A DNA stretch of 64,000 bases from Callipepla californica brunnescens (lineage: Eukaryota; Chordata; Aves; Galliformes; Odontophoridae). The position numbers and the translations under genes are program-made. Positions 23,026 through 35,245 of the stretch are shown here, piece by piece. The notes under the pieces were generated by a model. That model had not been told where the DNA came from. It did not search any database and worked only from the letters and a program-made list of their open reading frames with translations. Within the stretch, counting starts at the first letter, position 1. Every line of letters starts with the position of its first letter. The stretch lies in the NCBI GenBank assembly GCA_023055505.1, contig JALIRH010000004.1, positions 11,775,368 to 11,839,367 on the forward strand, given 5' to 3'.

Positions 23026-25539
23026 CCTGGCAGCCTACCAAGCATACCTTCTGTAAGGCACTGAGTGGTTTCTTTGCTCAATCAGCTTGCAAGTTTGGAG
23101 TGAGAAATAGTATAATTAAGAATGAGGAGTGAGAATTGGACCAGACAGGAAAAAGTGCAGTCTGGGTATCGGGAAGATAAGCAAGATCAATGCTGTAGGA
23201 TGAACCTTGAAATTAAGTTTGTTTCTGAGTGCAGATGTGATGTTTTACTCTTGGGCACACCTATGTACTTGCATGCTCTTGACTTTTCTCATGGAAATAC
23301 ATAACGAGATTTTGATGAGAGTCGGATGAACAAAAACCAGAGTAGTAATAGTAAGATAGAGAGTATCATTTTAATAACGAACAAGTGAATAATTCTGTTA
23401 GGCTAGATTCTCACCCTGTATCAACTGGCTTGTATCCAGGAAGATTAATTGTTTCTGGTGTTTTATTCTAGCTGTAGCTTTTTATTTTTATTTTTAGAAA
23501 AAGGAAGCAAAAGTCAGGCACAAGAAAAACATTCATGCCATTCACATTTGGAGAAGTTTGCTGCCCGCTTGCATGCCCCGACATTCTCCAATGCATAGAC
23601 TTTGCAGTGCCTTTCAACTTTGAATTTCCCTAGGACCAATGTAAATGGAAAGTAAATAAAACGTGGAATTAATATTAAAAAAGCACACCTTTCCACCCAG
23701 TGACATTTGTGTCTTGTTTTGCACGTGAAGTCTCACTTCTTCGTGGGTAATGAAACAGAGTAAGGGGTTAGGTTTGTTGATGGTGATCAGAAAAGCCATA
23801 AGAGCATAGGCAGTAGATAATAACACAAAAGAAAATGCTTAGAATGACACTGTAATTTTCCCCACCTGTTCCTCAAACTGTCAAAAGGAAACATGTCTCT
23901 TGTTTCACTGTGAATAAGATGTAGTATGTTTGCGGTCTGGGAGATGTTGGCTTGATTCTGTGTCAGTTGAAACAGCTGGCTGCTGTGATACGAAGTGAAG
24001 CCCAGACTGAGTGATCTATGTACCTGCTTTGTTTTTAATGTTGAGTTGTAGGGAGAGAAATCTTTGCTTCCTGCAGTTGAAAATTCTCTAGTTGAAGAGG
24101 CCATTAGTTTTAAAGTATTCCAATATAACTTTGAAACGGCAAATGTGAAAGAAAGGAAGAATGCAACTAATTAAAACTTCAGAGAGAAAACAGAGCAATG
24201 AATAGGTAAAGATTTTTAAAGAGAGACTCGTGTGGTTAGATATTCCTCACACGTGTTGTTCCAAATGATTGCTGAAGAATGTAAAAATTTGCTGTGTTTA
24301 GATTCTTCTTTTTTTGGCACAAAAATTCATTGTTCCATCTCATCTCCTGTTTTACCTTACTGCTGAGGACCCTGTAGCTCTGTATCACTAAGTGAAATTC
24401 TCCCACAACCTCCCATCTGCCGTCTATGCCGTATTCCTTTACCTATCTTCAGTATTCAGTCAGCTCCTATGAAAACATTTTCTAGCTCTGTAGTCTGCTG
24501 ATGTTGGCTTAAATTGTTGGTGCAGTTTGTTTCAGAAGTTGGTGGTAAACTGCTGATAGCTCTGCTGGCCACATCCAAGCACACAACACAGTGCCATGTA
24601 GAGACCATCGGGGTGAAGAACATGGAATCTTATAAGGCTTACTGCTGCCTAAGGTTGCAGTAAAGCCCTGCTCAGGATCAGCTGTGTAACAAAAACATAT
24701 TTTGATTGTGTTTGTCACTTCTTGTACTTTCTAGAAAAGCAAAATGTCTTGTGATAACGAAAGGGGAAAGTGAAGGATCACACGATAAAGTCAGTAGATT
24801 CTGATTCAGTTTACATTGTCACCATACTACTTTCATATTTTCCCAGTTCTTGCAGACTATTATAATTTTAGTAGAAAAAAGAAAAAAAAGCTGAGAAAAG
24901 AAGCGTCTCTACTCCTCACGTTATGCAAATTCTAACCATTCTGACTAAATCTATCCTTACCTTTAAAAAAAATCCAGAAAATCCTTAGTCTTCATTCCAA
25001 TTCATGATTGTTTAGACAATATCTCACAAAAAAAAAAAGAAGTGTTCTTTATTTTTTTAAAGAAAAAATGAAGAACCGGACTGAGAACCACTCCCAGATG
25101 ATAATAAACTGACTCAAAAAAAAGTTGAGAATAAGCTGGATCAGCCCTCTAACAGATGGGATACTGTAGTGATTTACTCTGAAGAGACACTGGTAAATCA
25201 TTTGGCATTAGTGAAGATACCAACCACAGAAAGGATCTGTAAAATACGTGCATTTCCAACTTTTCATCGTCTGGGATTCTGCAGTTGTTAGTGGTCCGTG
25301 AGTCATTGCTAATATTTAGATGTAATGTATTCATTTGGATAGGTGCTTAATACAGTAATCTTCAAGAATGAAGTAATTACCACCCATAAGAAAAAAAGAG
25401 TGGTTTCATATGCTGTTTATTATGCTGACATAAGAAATAGAAACATCCCTTTTACTTGAAGATCGTTTAAGCTGTAATCATAGACACAGGGCGCTGTAGA
25501 TGCATCAGGTCTGTCTCACCACTGTATTAGTCTGGCTTT
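23026..25539. other. Unique non-coding sequence
   Basis: No gene is recognised. 23395-23430 may be a palindromic repeat remnant (agattctcaccctg). There is an A-rich run at 24878-24900 and A11 at 25028-25038. The minus-strand frames here share no known family. Confidence 0.5.
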
Positions 25540-25592
25540 ATTCAAGCACAACTCTGCTGAGATAGCTGGAGTAACACCAGCATAAAACTGAT
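25540..25592. repeat. Ancient repeat fossil (TAACACCAGCATAAAACTG type)
   Basis: 'gctggagtaacaccagcata' followed by 'aaactgatcac' resembles the amniote repeats that read gagttacaccagtgtaaaactg. It is short and decayed. Confidence 0.35.
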
Positions 25593-26465
25593 CACTTTGC
25601 CCGTCTGTATTGCCTTGCATCCTGCTTAGTCATTTGCACAACACAGGAAAGCTTCACAGAATTATGATTCTGATTTTGGTTGTAGGATGTCAGTAGCTAT
25701 CTGTAGCACAATGAACGACTGTTCAGTATGGTAGGCGAGCTGTCCCACTATCTTTGCCAGATGCCTTAGCTGATGGAATGTAATTTGTTATTAAATACTT
25801 CAGGTGAGGGACTAGCATTTCTCAGTGCAGTCAAGGCTCTTACCAAGATATGGCCATTTTTAATTAGCATCTGGCATTAAGGACTGAGATAGGTTTTAGG
25901 CTGTAGAAATAAATATTGCCAAGACATTAGAAGACACGGTATTATCGTTTCTTGCTCTGTGATTATTAGAAGTAGAGGTTAGTAAGTAGAGACATCATTT
26001 TATATCATTCTGATCCAAACTCTGATGAGTAACATCTTAAATGCTTTCAAAAGCAGAAAAGGAGTAGATTCCTGCAAATCTTTGTATCTCCCAGATTTTT
26101 GTATATGTGTGCCGTCTGTACCTTCCATCACCAGTGCTCCCAAGCAAATAGGAAGAAAGGCATTTCAAGGGCTTTCTTCTTGCAAATGTTCAAGTTTACC
26201 AGTAAATGATCAAACCTCAACAAAAACAAAAAAAGTGAGGAGGGGGGGAGGGGGCTGAAAAACAAATGGAATGTCTAGAAAGTCAGAAGTTGATTCAACG
26301 TTTCCTATTTATGCACACAAAAATGACAGCTTAATACACTTTTTCCCGAAAGAGGCAAGAGTTTAGTGTGCAGTATCCCCCTAACCACTCAGCACTCTCC
26401 AAGCATAAACTCAGTAAAGCTTATATAAACTAACAGCAGAACCTCACAGCTGCTGCAAAATTCTG
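25593..26465. other. Unique non-coding sequence
   Basis: No gene is recognised. Two G runs (7 and 5) lie at 26242-26254. Confidence 0.5.
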
Positions 26466-26535
26466 TGGGCCAAACTCATTTGGTTTAAGTAGAACAAAAA
26501 CATCAAGGTCAAAATAGGGGCTCAGTTTGACCCTT
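26466..26535. repeat. Ancient MITE-like fossil with short terminal inverted repeats
   Basis: The left end TGGGCCAAACTCAT and the right end CTCAGTTTGACCCT are inverted copies of each other with few mismatches, 70 bases apart end to end. The inside is A-rich. Ends of the gggccaaattca type are common in old amniote MITE-like repeats. The family is not named. Confidence 0.45.
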
Positions 26536-27524
26536 CCTTTTTCCAGATAATGTATGGGGCCTTTCTATTTGCCTGATGTAGTTTAAGTCTAAATAATGAA
26601 AAATGCGGTCCACATCCCTGCAAAGTTAAGTAGTATATAAACAGAGAAACGTGCTATTATATCACTGCAGTGAAAATGTATGGGCGAATAACTGTTTTGA
26701 GTTACCTCTAAGCTGCGAGATTCCTGGCTGTTTCTTTTAGTCTGAGCTGGAGTTGTCAGCAGGTTGTCTTATTGTTCCTTTTACTACATAACTTGAGAGC
26801 CTTCATCTAAAATGCAGTACTGGTGTGTATGCATAAGCTAGACAAATAAATATCAATCATCTTCCAGATGGTGATAATATGCCCCATGGGAATGGAACAT
26901 AGACTTGCTTTGACGCTTCTGCCTGTGTGTATGCACATATATGCATTGCATTTCTGAACTCTCCTACAGTCTGGCATTCTCTGCTCTTCTCATATCGTGC
27001 ATTCGGCTACATTCGTCTGGTATTACACTGTACTTCTTGTGGATAATGTGCTACTGAATTTAGTCTGTTGTTTGGAACAGAAGTATGTCTGGATGTTTTA
27101 CTCCCCAAAGGCAGATGGTTTCTCAGGTCTTTCACGTTTTGGTTCTTGCTTTTTGATGTTATTCTACTGCAGCTTTTATGTACCTGGCCTAGAGTTTGCA
27201 ATCCAGAACTCTGAATTAGGCATCTCTGTCCCTCATAAAATGAATGAGAAAAATGAACAGTCTCAGAGTGGGGCTTGTGGTAGTGAGCACCCTGAGCAGA
27301 GAGACTCCTGGTCAGTAGGAAATGGCTTCAATTCTACACCTCCTTCTGCTTAGCTTAAGTGCCTGACTATGAGACACAGCGAGGTATTTCCCTGAAATCT
27401 TTCCTGGAATCAGGTTCTTATGTCATTTTCTTGGAAACTATCATGGAGATCATTCCTTTCTTTGAAACCGTAGCCAAGAAAGTACTGCCAAACCATTTTA
27501 TGCAGTATTCACAACCCCAGAATA
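26536..27524. other. Non-coding sequence, possible decayed SINE at 27.27-27.40 kb
   Basis: The forward frame at 26997-27353 (118 codons) starts at GTG, has no known family and is probably chance. 27265-27400 (agagtggggcttgtgg, then gactcctggtcagtagg) weakly resembles the head of a tRNA-derived SINE. Confidence 0.4.
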
Positions 27525-27620
27525 TGAATAGCCCATTCCCTGTTCTCTTGGCTGGGTGTCAGGCTCATGTGGCCCAACTGCCCTGAGGATCCCCTAACCA
27601 CTAAACCATAGTTGGAGCAG
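27525..27620 (-). mobile_element. tRNA-derived SINE head, reverse (MIR-like)
   Basis: 'gttctcttggctgggtgtca', 'ggctcatgtggcccaac' and 'cccctaaccactaaaccata' follow the reverse complement of a MIR-like tRNA head, where the string tctaaccactagaccaca is typical. The string ctaaccactaaacca is the strongest part. Confidence 0.4.
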
Positions 27621-30600
27621 GGAATGCTTTTTATCCCTCGGGTTGAAGCCATTCTGTTTCGTGGAAAAGTCTATAAAGATTCAGTGGAGCAGAGAGAGGG
27701 TGAATTCAAGGGAAAAATGTCTAATGGGTATCCTTGGTCTGTGACAGGAGAGAGATCCTGGGTTCTGGTTCCTGCGTTCCTACCTTGGTGACTGTTCCTG
27801 CAGTTTGCAATGAGGAGTCATTGAACATAAGCAGATGGTAGGCCTCTTTCCTTTTGAGTAAAGTCCTCATTCTTGCCAGGAGAGTCTGTATCCATTTTTT
27901 AGTCCTGATGAGATGGTCTTAATGGGAAAGTGAAGAGTTTCTTTCTTCCTGACACACAAATCCTGTTAGTAGCTTCCATAGTAGGTAAGGCTATAGAAGA
28001 ACTATTTTCAGAGTCCTGTTTGGTTGTTGAGATAGGTATTCATGTACTCAGAAACAACAGGACTGAGACAGTTCAGGTCATGTTCAGTAACAAAACCCTA
28101 ACCAGACAGCGCATGACAGTGTGGGAAACTCAGATTCAGACAGGTGTGACAAGTGGTAGAAGTAATTTTGTAGGTTGCAAGGGAGAACTTTAATATCTAC
28201 CTCCTTCCCAACATCCAGGCTTGTGTTTTACCTTCTTTTGTGAATTTCTGTGCTTGGACTTTGAAAGGTTTAAATCTGAAGTCTGTTTCCATAAAAAGAG
28301 ACAGCAATGGCTACCCTCCATTTCTTGCCAGTGGCATTGTGAGTTTGGGAATTACATGCTTCACTGTACTGCGTAAATCTGGCAATTATTCTGTAGATTT
28401 CTGATGAAACTCCAAACATTTCCAAAAATAATTATTTGTAAAGGGAGACCATAAATAGGAATCAGTCATCAAACACTGAAAGTTGTCAGTCAAATGAACA
28501 TAGTTAAGCCGTAATATATTTTTTCCATTTTATTTTCTGAGTATATAGTGCTGGGAGCAGTATATATAGGCCTTGGTAATGAAGGCATGGTTTTGTTTCA
28601 CTGTTACTTTTAAGTGATACTTGTACACACAGGAGGGAGCATAGCTAGGAAATTCACTGATGAATCTATTGCATGGATGAATCTATTTCTTAAGGATTAG
28701 TGCCAAGATACCATTTTGCAATAAGGAGGAATGTTGTAAACGGATTTCTCAGTTAAAAATTAATTTCAGACTTTTAGATTATACAAAAATAAATGTGTTT
28801 TTCCCAGGCATTATAAGAGATGATGAAATGTGCTTCCCATTATCTGGATCTTCCAGATATCCAGCATTTGTGTGGGGAAATGAAAGGGAAAGATTAGCTT
28901 AGGTAGTGCAGAGGTATCTCACTGGTAGAACTTGACCAGCTATGATTTCTTTTTCTGTTGAATTTTATTAATTAAAGGAAACAAAATAGCATGTAGCTGA
29001 TGATTATTTAAAGAGAAAAGCAAAGCTTGTTGATTATTAATGCTAAATTAGGCAGCGCTGCCTTTTAATTTCCATTGGGTTCATTCTTCAGTGTATGTAT
29101 TTGGCATAGTCCAGCAGTGGACCTTTCTTAATTTCCATCAGCTGCAGAACTGGTATATCATGCACTGTCGTTATAAATACAACTTTAAATCACTAGGGAC
29201 AACAGAAAAATTCTTCAGTTTGGCATGCAACAGAGCGCAAAATAGAAATGCAGTTCTGCTATAGAGCTTGAAACAGAAAGGAAGAGAGGGACAGGGAACT
29301 GCACTCATAAGGAGACTGCAAGTGATAAAACTGGTTTGAAAAAGAAAATCACAAGTGGAAAATAAATTCACTCTGAAGTTTGTGCTCAAGCATCTTCTCT
29401 TGGAATAAAGAAAATTATAGTTAGATAACATAGAAAGTAGTGGAAAGGCATGAGAAATTGTGCTGCTTTCTTTTTTTGTTTATTTTGGGTAGCCTTGAAG
29501 GCTTTTAGTTAACATGGCTTTGCATTTCCTTTGCTCTTGTAGGTGAAAGGTAGACTAGATTGCCTTTACTCTGCTATTTTGGAGCAACTAAGGTATTCTG
29601 AATCTGGTTACAACTGCCAAAATCAGTAAGGGAGGAGACTTCTGAAAGCATAATAAGCTGATTGGTAGAGCTGGTAACAGAGTTTCACCTAAAGGATCGA
29701 TGTTTGTATTGGCACAGTGTATTAGTATCCACCAAGTAAGGGCTACTGAGCCAGGTTGCATGCAAAACCTATCTAGATGTTACACAAATTACTCATAAGC
29801 AGGGCAGGCTCAGAAAGGGACACAAGGACTCAAGTCTCCAGCCACTTTTTCTTTTTCTCCTCCTGGTGTTCACAGCCTGCTTTGGGAGGTATTAGTTGGA
29901 ACAGCAGCAAGCAACAGCTCACTGTAGGCTGTGGATTTTGCCCCAATAACACCCATGCCAGAAGTAACTACTGACAGTTTGACTCAGCATGGGCAGCGGG
30001 CTTGTTCTCTCAGCAAGTTAACGATGCTGTCCTGGTAGTGTTTCCTATCACCCACTAAGGAGTACAGCCCATTATACTTTTCCTTTTCGCAGTTCTCCGT
30101 GTCTTTCCAGGAATAATGTTAATCCTTTCTGCCAGAGCATTTCAGTCTTGCCTGTGAATATACCTGCATCTTTAAGCTCGAAGTCCTCGTCAGCAGTACT
30201 TAAAACCATGTTACAGACCACCAGTTTTCACCTCAACTTTTTTTTTAGTACGTGTGTAACATTTTAACACATCAAATGGCCAACGCTTAACCCCTGCTCC
30301 TGATATTTCTGGCTGAATATTCTGTTCTTACCTTTACGTATCATTCCACTAGTCCTTCTTTTGGGTATAAAATTGATGTTTTTATTATTTTTATTATTAT
30401 TAAATTTGTTTTAAGAAATATTTTGTTAAATGATTTTGGAATACTCAAACACTGAAAAGAGTTAGGCCATGGCACAATGCACTGAAGTGCCGTCCAGGTC
30501 AGTTATGATTCCCCACACAAGAAGTACTCTGCTCATTCTTAATGCATTTAACAGGTGCTTCATGTCACCATGTGTTACTGCTTTTAACCACAGTGTTGTA

Positions 30601-30727
30601 TTGTATATTACAATTATAGAATCACTTGCAACCTCCATTGAGAATGGAATCATGTTTGTTTGACAAGACTTATTTCCTGTTAAATACCCTGAATGACATG
30701 AATTATTTTTCCTTCCTTTATTTTCTT
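27621..30727. other. Mostly unique non-coding sequence
   Basis: No gene is recognised. 27755-27800 (ggagagagatcctgggttct) may be a forward MIR-like piece. A direct duplication of gatgaatctatt lies at 28659 and 28676 (period 17). 28930-29165 is AT-rich with TTAATTA and TAAT cores and a GGCAGCGCTGCC palindrome at 29051-29062. An ATT microsatellite lies at 30379-30403. Confidence 0.5.
30379..30403. repeat. (ATT)n microsatellite
   Basis: TTATTATTTTTATTATTATTA, an interrupted ATT repeat. Confidence 0.85.
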
Positions 30728-30934
30728 CTTAGTTGACTCCTACATCAACTGATTCATTATTTTATGCAAGGCTGAGGTCAACCTTACTGACCTGGTGCTG
30801 CCTGTGTCATCCTGCCTGCACTTTCTGAAAGCAGCACTCTTGAATTCCATGTAAATCTTCCTGGTATTCCAACAAACATTAAAGATATGCCAGAGATTTT
30901 CTTCAGACAGGTCTATAGGATTTTTGGGAACCAA
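30728..30934 (-). mobile_element. CR1 LINE ORF2 fragment, reverse transcriptase region, reverse
   Basis: On the minus strand a 64-codon frame ends with DDTGSTRSVRLTSALHKIMN. This follows the CR1 reverse transcriptase segment DPGNYRPVSLTSVPGKIMEQ with about half of the positions identical. At DNA level 'gcaggatgacacaggcagca' and 'ttgacctcagccttgcat' also follow the CR1 order (gaaggatgacccgggcaact, ctcacctcagtacctgg). The part nearer 30930 is less certain. No neighbouring CR1 sequence was recognised, so this is an isolated internal piece. Confidence 0.5.
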
Positions 30935-31298
30935 ATATCTGAGCTGCCAGGTTTGAAGTAGTTAGCAGTAATTGGTGCTCTTTACCATCCTCTACGGTAT
31001 TAACAAACTGGGAAGTATTTTAGCATCCTCAACTGTAGCATTACTTCATCATTTTTTATTCCAGTATGGGATAGAAATATTTACTGGATGTTTCCCTCAT
31101 TTGTATCACTGCTTGTGTTATCTTGTTCAAAAAACTATAACCACTGGAAGTTTCTCAGGTTTGTGGATGTGTCTCGAAGTATAGAAAACTGATGTTGTTA
31201 GTTTCCCTTGTTCACTGCTTTTCATTGCTTTTAATGTATACTGATTGCTACTAGGCCTCCATTTTCTCTGTTTCATTCCTTATAAAGCAGCACTGTGG
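30935..31298. other. Unique non-coding sequence
   Basis: No gene or repeat was recognised. Confidence 0.5.
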
Positions 31299-31319
31299 AA
31301 ACAAACAAACAAACAAACC
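31299..31319. repeat. (AAAC)n microsatellite
   Basis: Five AAAC units in a row. Confidence 0.9.
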
Positions 31320-31637
31320 AACACTGTGTATTTACAAGTAAGGTCTCCTTGCCCCATTTATGGGCACCTTGAAACTCCCAATCTCTTCACATTTTGCTGA
31401 AGGAATTAAAAAAGGGAAAGTCATTGAATCACAGTAGTTACTGTGTAGCACTGACGAGTGAAAAATGGTTCTAGTACAGCCAGTGTGAGTGGACGACATG
31501 AAAGCGATGAGGAGGTAACACTCTGAAGCTCGTCTGTACAAGAACCACAGTTGGTTGTTCCAGCTTGGCAATTTTGAAGCTGCTTCGATTTTGCTTGGAG
31601 AGTTAGGCAGCTACTGTTTCATTTATCTGCTTCATTA

Positions 31638-31870
31638 AGTTTAGACTATATTTGTCTCTGTTTGCTTTTCTACTTGTGCTTGGAGTGTGTCTATCTGTGC
31701 TCTGTTTCACAGAGCCTGAGGTTTATTTGCCTGAGTTTGCTTTCCATTGCCTTTGGACCATGTTTGCATTGAGCCTCTGTTTCATTCAGTCTGGACTCCG
31801 TGGGCCCAGGTTTGTTCCACAGCATTTGGACTATGTTTGTTTTGCATTCCAGTGCCTGGGAATGTGGCTG
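31638..31870. repeat. Degenerate T/G-rich tandem-like repeat
   Basis: The phrase TTGGACYATGTTTG appears at about 31755 and 31829. Weaker forms appear at about 31638 (tttagactatatttg) and 31794 (ctggactccgtggg). They are separated by T/G-rich stretches containing CTCTGTTTCA and TTTGCNTTCCA. Both strands are therefore open for long stretches: a hydrophobic Cys/Leu-rich forward frame (31652-32008, TTG start) and a charged minus frame (31691-31885). This is more likely a decayed minisatellite than a gene. Confidence 0.4.
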
Positions 31871-32980
31871 GACGTGGCTTGCCACTGCCTCGCTGAGTGT
31901 CTGTCTGTATTGTGGTTACCCAAAGCACGCTCCGGTGCTGCCTTGGCCTTTGCTTGGCTGTCTGATAGCATCTTCCTTGCCCTGTGCCTTGCTTCTGGGC
32001 AGAGTTGATTTATGGTAAGAAGGACTCTGAAACAAACTCAGAGTGCTTTCAACGTGGAGTGAATTGTCAGTACCATGGTATTGTAGTTGCTGTTTCCCAA
32101 ACATCAGCACAGAAACCCTATCGAAATGCATTGTACCCTTCCAGACATGTAGAAATACATTATTATTATTTTTTCCAGCTAAAAACAGCAATTAAATGCT
32201 ATGACAAACAATGTCCTTTGTAAGCTCAATATGAGTCAGTGCAAAATTTGTCCCAGGTCTGGTATAAACAAATTGAATTTATGCCAGTTTAGAGGAGCCT
32301 ACCAAATTTCTGTCCAAGCGTGGATGTCCTCAGCTTTCCCTGTCTTTAATCAGAATACACAAGGAGAATTAACCATGCCCTGTGATTGATATTTCCTTAA
32401 CAAGAAATGAAGATGCTTTCTTAGCACTCTGAGGTTATTAGACTCCTTTTTAATTTTCTTATTTCGTCTTTATCTCCTTCCAGTGTAGGGTTTCATGTTT
32501 TATAACCTTGATCAGTTTTCTAACACATGCATTGATGTAAGGCCATTATTTCTTGTGGGGTTTTTTTGTTTTGTTTTCTTTTAAGAAGGAAATATTATAT
32601 TGTCATGTTCATCTTTTAATTTTGGTGACTTTGAGCAATTGATATTTTTACTCTTCAGAGCTAAAAGAAAAAAATATCCATAAATGGAGTTGTCTGTTGT
32701 ATTAAATTTGTTGTGCAGGTTGTTGTTGTTTTTTTTTTTTAAGTTTTTAATATATAAAATTACCGAAAATGCAAGTACCTATTGATAGACTTGAAACACA
32801 CACTGGATGGATCTTTAAGTTTGGTGATAACTTGAATCTGGAAAAAAATGGAAAAGAAGGAGTCCTGTATTGCCAGAGGAAAAAAACCTGATTTTAGATA
32901 TTGAATTGGCTTAGGATCATAGGTTTCCCTGTTATGGGAAGAGTACCATTTCAGCATAGATCTTTAGTAGATTTACTAAA
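31871..32980. other. Non-coding sequence with T-rich tracts
   Basis: No gene is recognised. 32550-32580 is T-rich, and 32719-32740 is GTT units passing into T12. Confidence 0.5.
32719..32740. repeat. (GTT)n plus poly-T
   Basis: GTTGTTGTTG passes into a run of T. Confidence 0.85.
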
Positions 32981-33153
32981 GGAATAGGTTTCCCAAAGAA
33001 GCTGTGTATATCCCATCCACGGAGGTGTTTGAGGCTGAGTTAGATGGGGCCCATGGCAGCCTGATCTGGTGGGTGGCAAACCAGCCCTTGGCAGGGTGTG
33101 AAACTGGGTGGGCTTTAAGATCCCTTCCAATCCAAGCCATTGTATGATTCGAT
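32981..33153 (+). mobile_element. CR1 LINE 3' end
   Basis: 5'-truncated CR1 with an intact 3' order: 'ggtttcccaaagaagctgtg', 'ggaggtgtttgaggctgagt', 'agatggggcccatggcagcc', 'tgatctggtgggtgg' and 'ccagcccttggcaggg'. It closes with 'gggctttaagatcccttcc' and the octamer-like terminal repeats 'attgtatgattcgat'. It holds the last ORF2 codons and the full short 3' UTR. The divergence is moderate. Confidence 0.9.
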
Positions 33154-33517
33154 AATTTATTACAAAACATAATGAAAGTCATATAAAAGTAGAGGATCTA
33201 AACTGGAGTGAGATTTTCCTCTTTACAGAAAGGGGATGTGAATTCCTCCTGACTTTAAATGTCAGCTCAGCTAATAAAAAACCTGCTACTGCTGTGATAG
33301 CACAGCTACTTTCTGTGGTTTGAAAGCTCTTAAAATTACACAAAGGGAAGTGGAAAAAAACGAACAGCAACAAATGAGACAAACAGTGAGATTTTTTGAC
33401 AGCTTTTTTCTGTTGTGGAATCCCCTGTGTAGTTTTCCACTGCTCTTACGAACAGCTCTCTTCTTGCAAGAGCATCTACCCAGAGGAAAGATGGGCAGGG
33501 ATTTCTCTTTTCTCAGG
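33154..33517. other. Spacer between two CR1 ends
   Basis: No gene or repeat was recognised. Minus-strand frames (67 and 101 codons) overlap the second CR1 and look like chance. Confidence 0.5.
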
Positions 33518-33776
33518 TAACTAGAGAGAGGATGAGAGGGAATGGCCTTAAAGCTGTGCCGGGGAGGTTCAGGTTGGATATTAGGAAACATCTCTTCTCA
33601 GAGAGAGTGGTGAGGCATTGGCACACTCTGCCCAGGGAGGTGATGGAGTTTGAAGGAGTTCAAGAAGCATGGAGATAACGACACCGAGGGACATAGTTTA
33701 GTGAGCATGGTGGGAGTGGGTTAAGGCTTGGGCTAGATGATCTTAGTAGTCTTTTCCAATCCTAAGTATTCTTAAC
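33518..33776 (+). mobile_element. CR1 LINE 3' end, different subfamily
   Basis: 5'-truncated CR1 of the D/F-like type. In order it shows 'gagggaatggccttaaagct', 'ggggaggttcaggttggata', 'gtggtgaggcattggcac', 'ctgcccagggaggtgatgga', 'gagggacatagtttagtgag' and 'ctagatgatcttagtagtct'. It closes with 'tccaatcctaagtattctt'. The run from the late ORF2 through the 3' UTR is nearly complete. It differs from the neighbouring CR1 end in its 'gcattggcac' and 'gacatagttt' strings, so these are two separate insertions and not a duplication. Confidence 0.92.
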
Positions 33777-34989
33777 GCTGCTGTAGGTTAAGACAGAAAG
33801 AAAAATATCTGACTTCATTTTTCGGCTTAGAACCTGCTTCTGTCCAAGGCTCAGGGTTCAGGATGTCATTTAAGAATATTTTCTTCAAATTCACAATCCA
33901 GTTGACTTCGTTTCTTCACGTGAAGGCGTGCAGTTAGTTGTCTTCAGACTTGAGTGAAAATAATCAGCCCTGAACAAATGAATGGTTAAGAATGTTTAGG
34001 AAATACTGGAACTGGAACTCACAAATAACTAGCAGTCCCTTACCTTGTCTGGTTTTAAACACTATTCACATATGACAACAGTGTAGTCATAACCATGAAC
34101 TACACGTCCATTTAGCAAACCTGTTTGCAAAGCATGTCTCAGAATCTAGTTTCATGCACATTTATGTCACTGTTTCTTACCCAAAGGTGGATTCTCAGCC
34201 TTCAAAGAGCTGATTTTGCTCATGTATGAGTAATACTTTTAAGCACTTACCAGCTTGATAAATCTAGTTAACTGCTGTCGATTCAGCATATTCAGTTTAT
34301 TAAAAGACAACTGGAATGGATTCAGAGGTCAGACAACTCTTAGCTTATTTTTTGTAATATTTTGTCTTGGCACAGAAGGTTAGCTCAGTTGTTGTTGTTT
34401 TTTTCCAGGTCTATAGCCAGCTGTAAAAAAAAGAAATAAGATAACAATGAGGCTCTCCAAGAAATGACCAAACTACCTAGGAAATGTGCTAATACTATGG
34501 TTACACTCAGAGAAACATGCAATGGTGTTTGAATCCATGCTGAATCTAAAGGGGAGTAGAAAATAGCTAGAGACTGGCACTTCATATATTCATCTTCTAA
34601 ATAAAGCTACTGTGCAGTTGTGGTTATTAAAAAAAAGAACAAAACATGCAATTTAGATGTGTTCCTCATGATATGTTAGGGGAAATACAGTCCACTGCTA
34701 ACATCGCTATGGCCAGGACTATAGCTAGATATTTCTAATGGGTCTTTTCTGCAGTTGAACTTCTGGCATATATGGGTCTATATCTGCTTTAGTACTGGTG
34801 CAGATACTGCAGAAGACTACATAAAAAGTGAAGAACACTAGCATTCCACTCATTCCACTCACTTATTCACACCAACTACGAGGGATTAAACCCTTATCTG
34901 GCCATTGGCTAAATATCGACAAACTGTTAGGAATTATGAACTCTGAGTGGGGCTGAAAGGAAGGAAAATAAATATCTGTGAGAATATAC
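33777..34989. other. Unique non-coding sequence
   Basis: No gene or repeat was recognised. Confidence 0.5.
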
Positions 34990-35245
34990 AACACTTAACA
35001 TTTCGTATTTTGGTTATTTCCAAAGATCTTTTTTGTGCAAAGTGCTTTCCAAACACATGTTAAGACATACTCTTGGGGTGAATGCTTGAAAGGCAAAGAT
35101 CAACAAGAATATTATTCTACCCATCTCATCTTGTACAGAGGAATCAGGGATTTTAGCAGTGAGATTAAGTGAACTATCCAAGAGCATGAAGAGGGTATGA
35201 AGACTCTGGGTAGTCTCCAGTCGAGTGCCTCAACCGTGGCACAAA
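34990..35245 (-). mobile_element. MIR/L2-like SINE, nearly full length, reverse
   Basis: Reverse orientation. 'tgcaaagtgctttccaaac' is the reversed 3' end (gcgctttacaaacatt). Next come 'attattctacccatctcatc' and 'ttgtacagaggaatcaggg' (tattattcccatcttacagatggggaact in the consensus). Then 'agattaagtgaactatccaa' and 'gagcatgaag' (agattaagtgacttgcccaaggtcacac). 'gtgcctcaaccgtggcac' is the reversed tRNA head. The whole MIR order is present over about 250 bases. It is old and without coding capacity. Confidence 0.65.
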
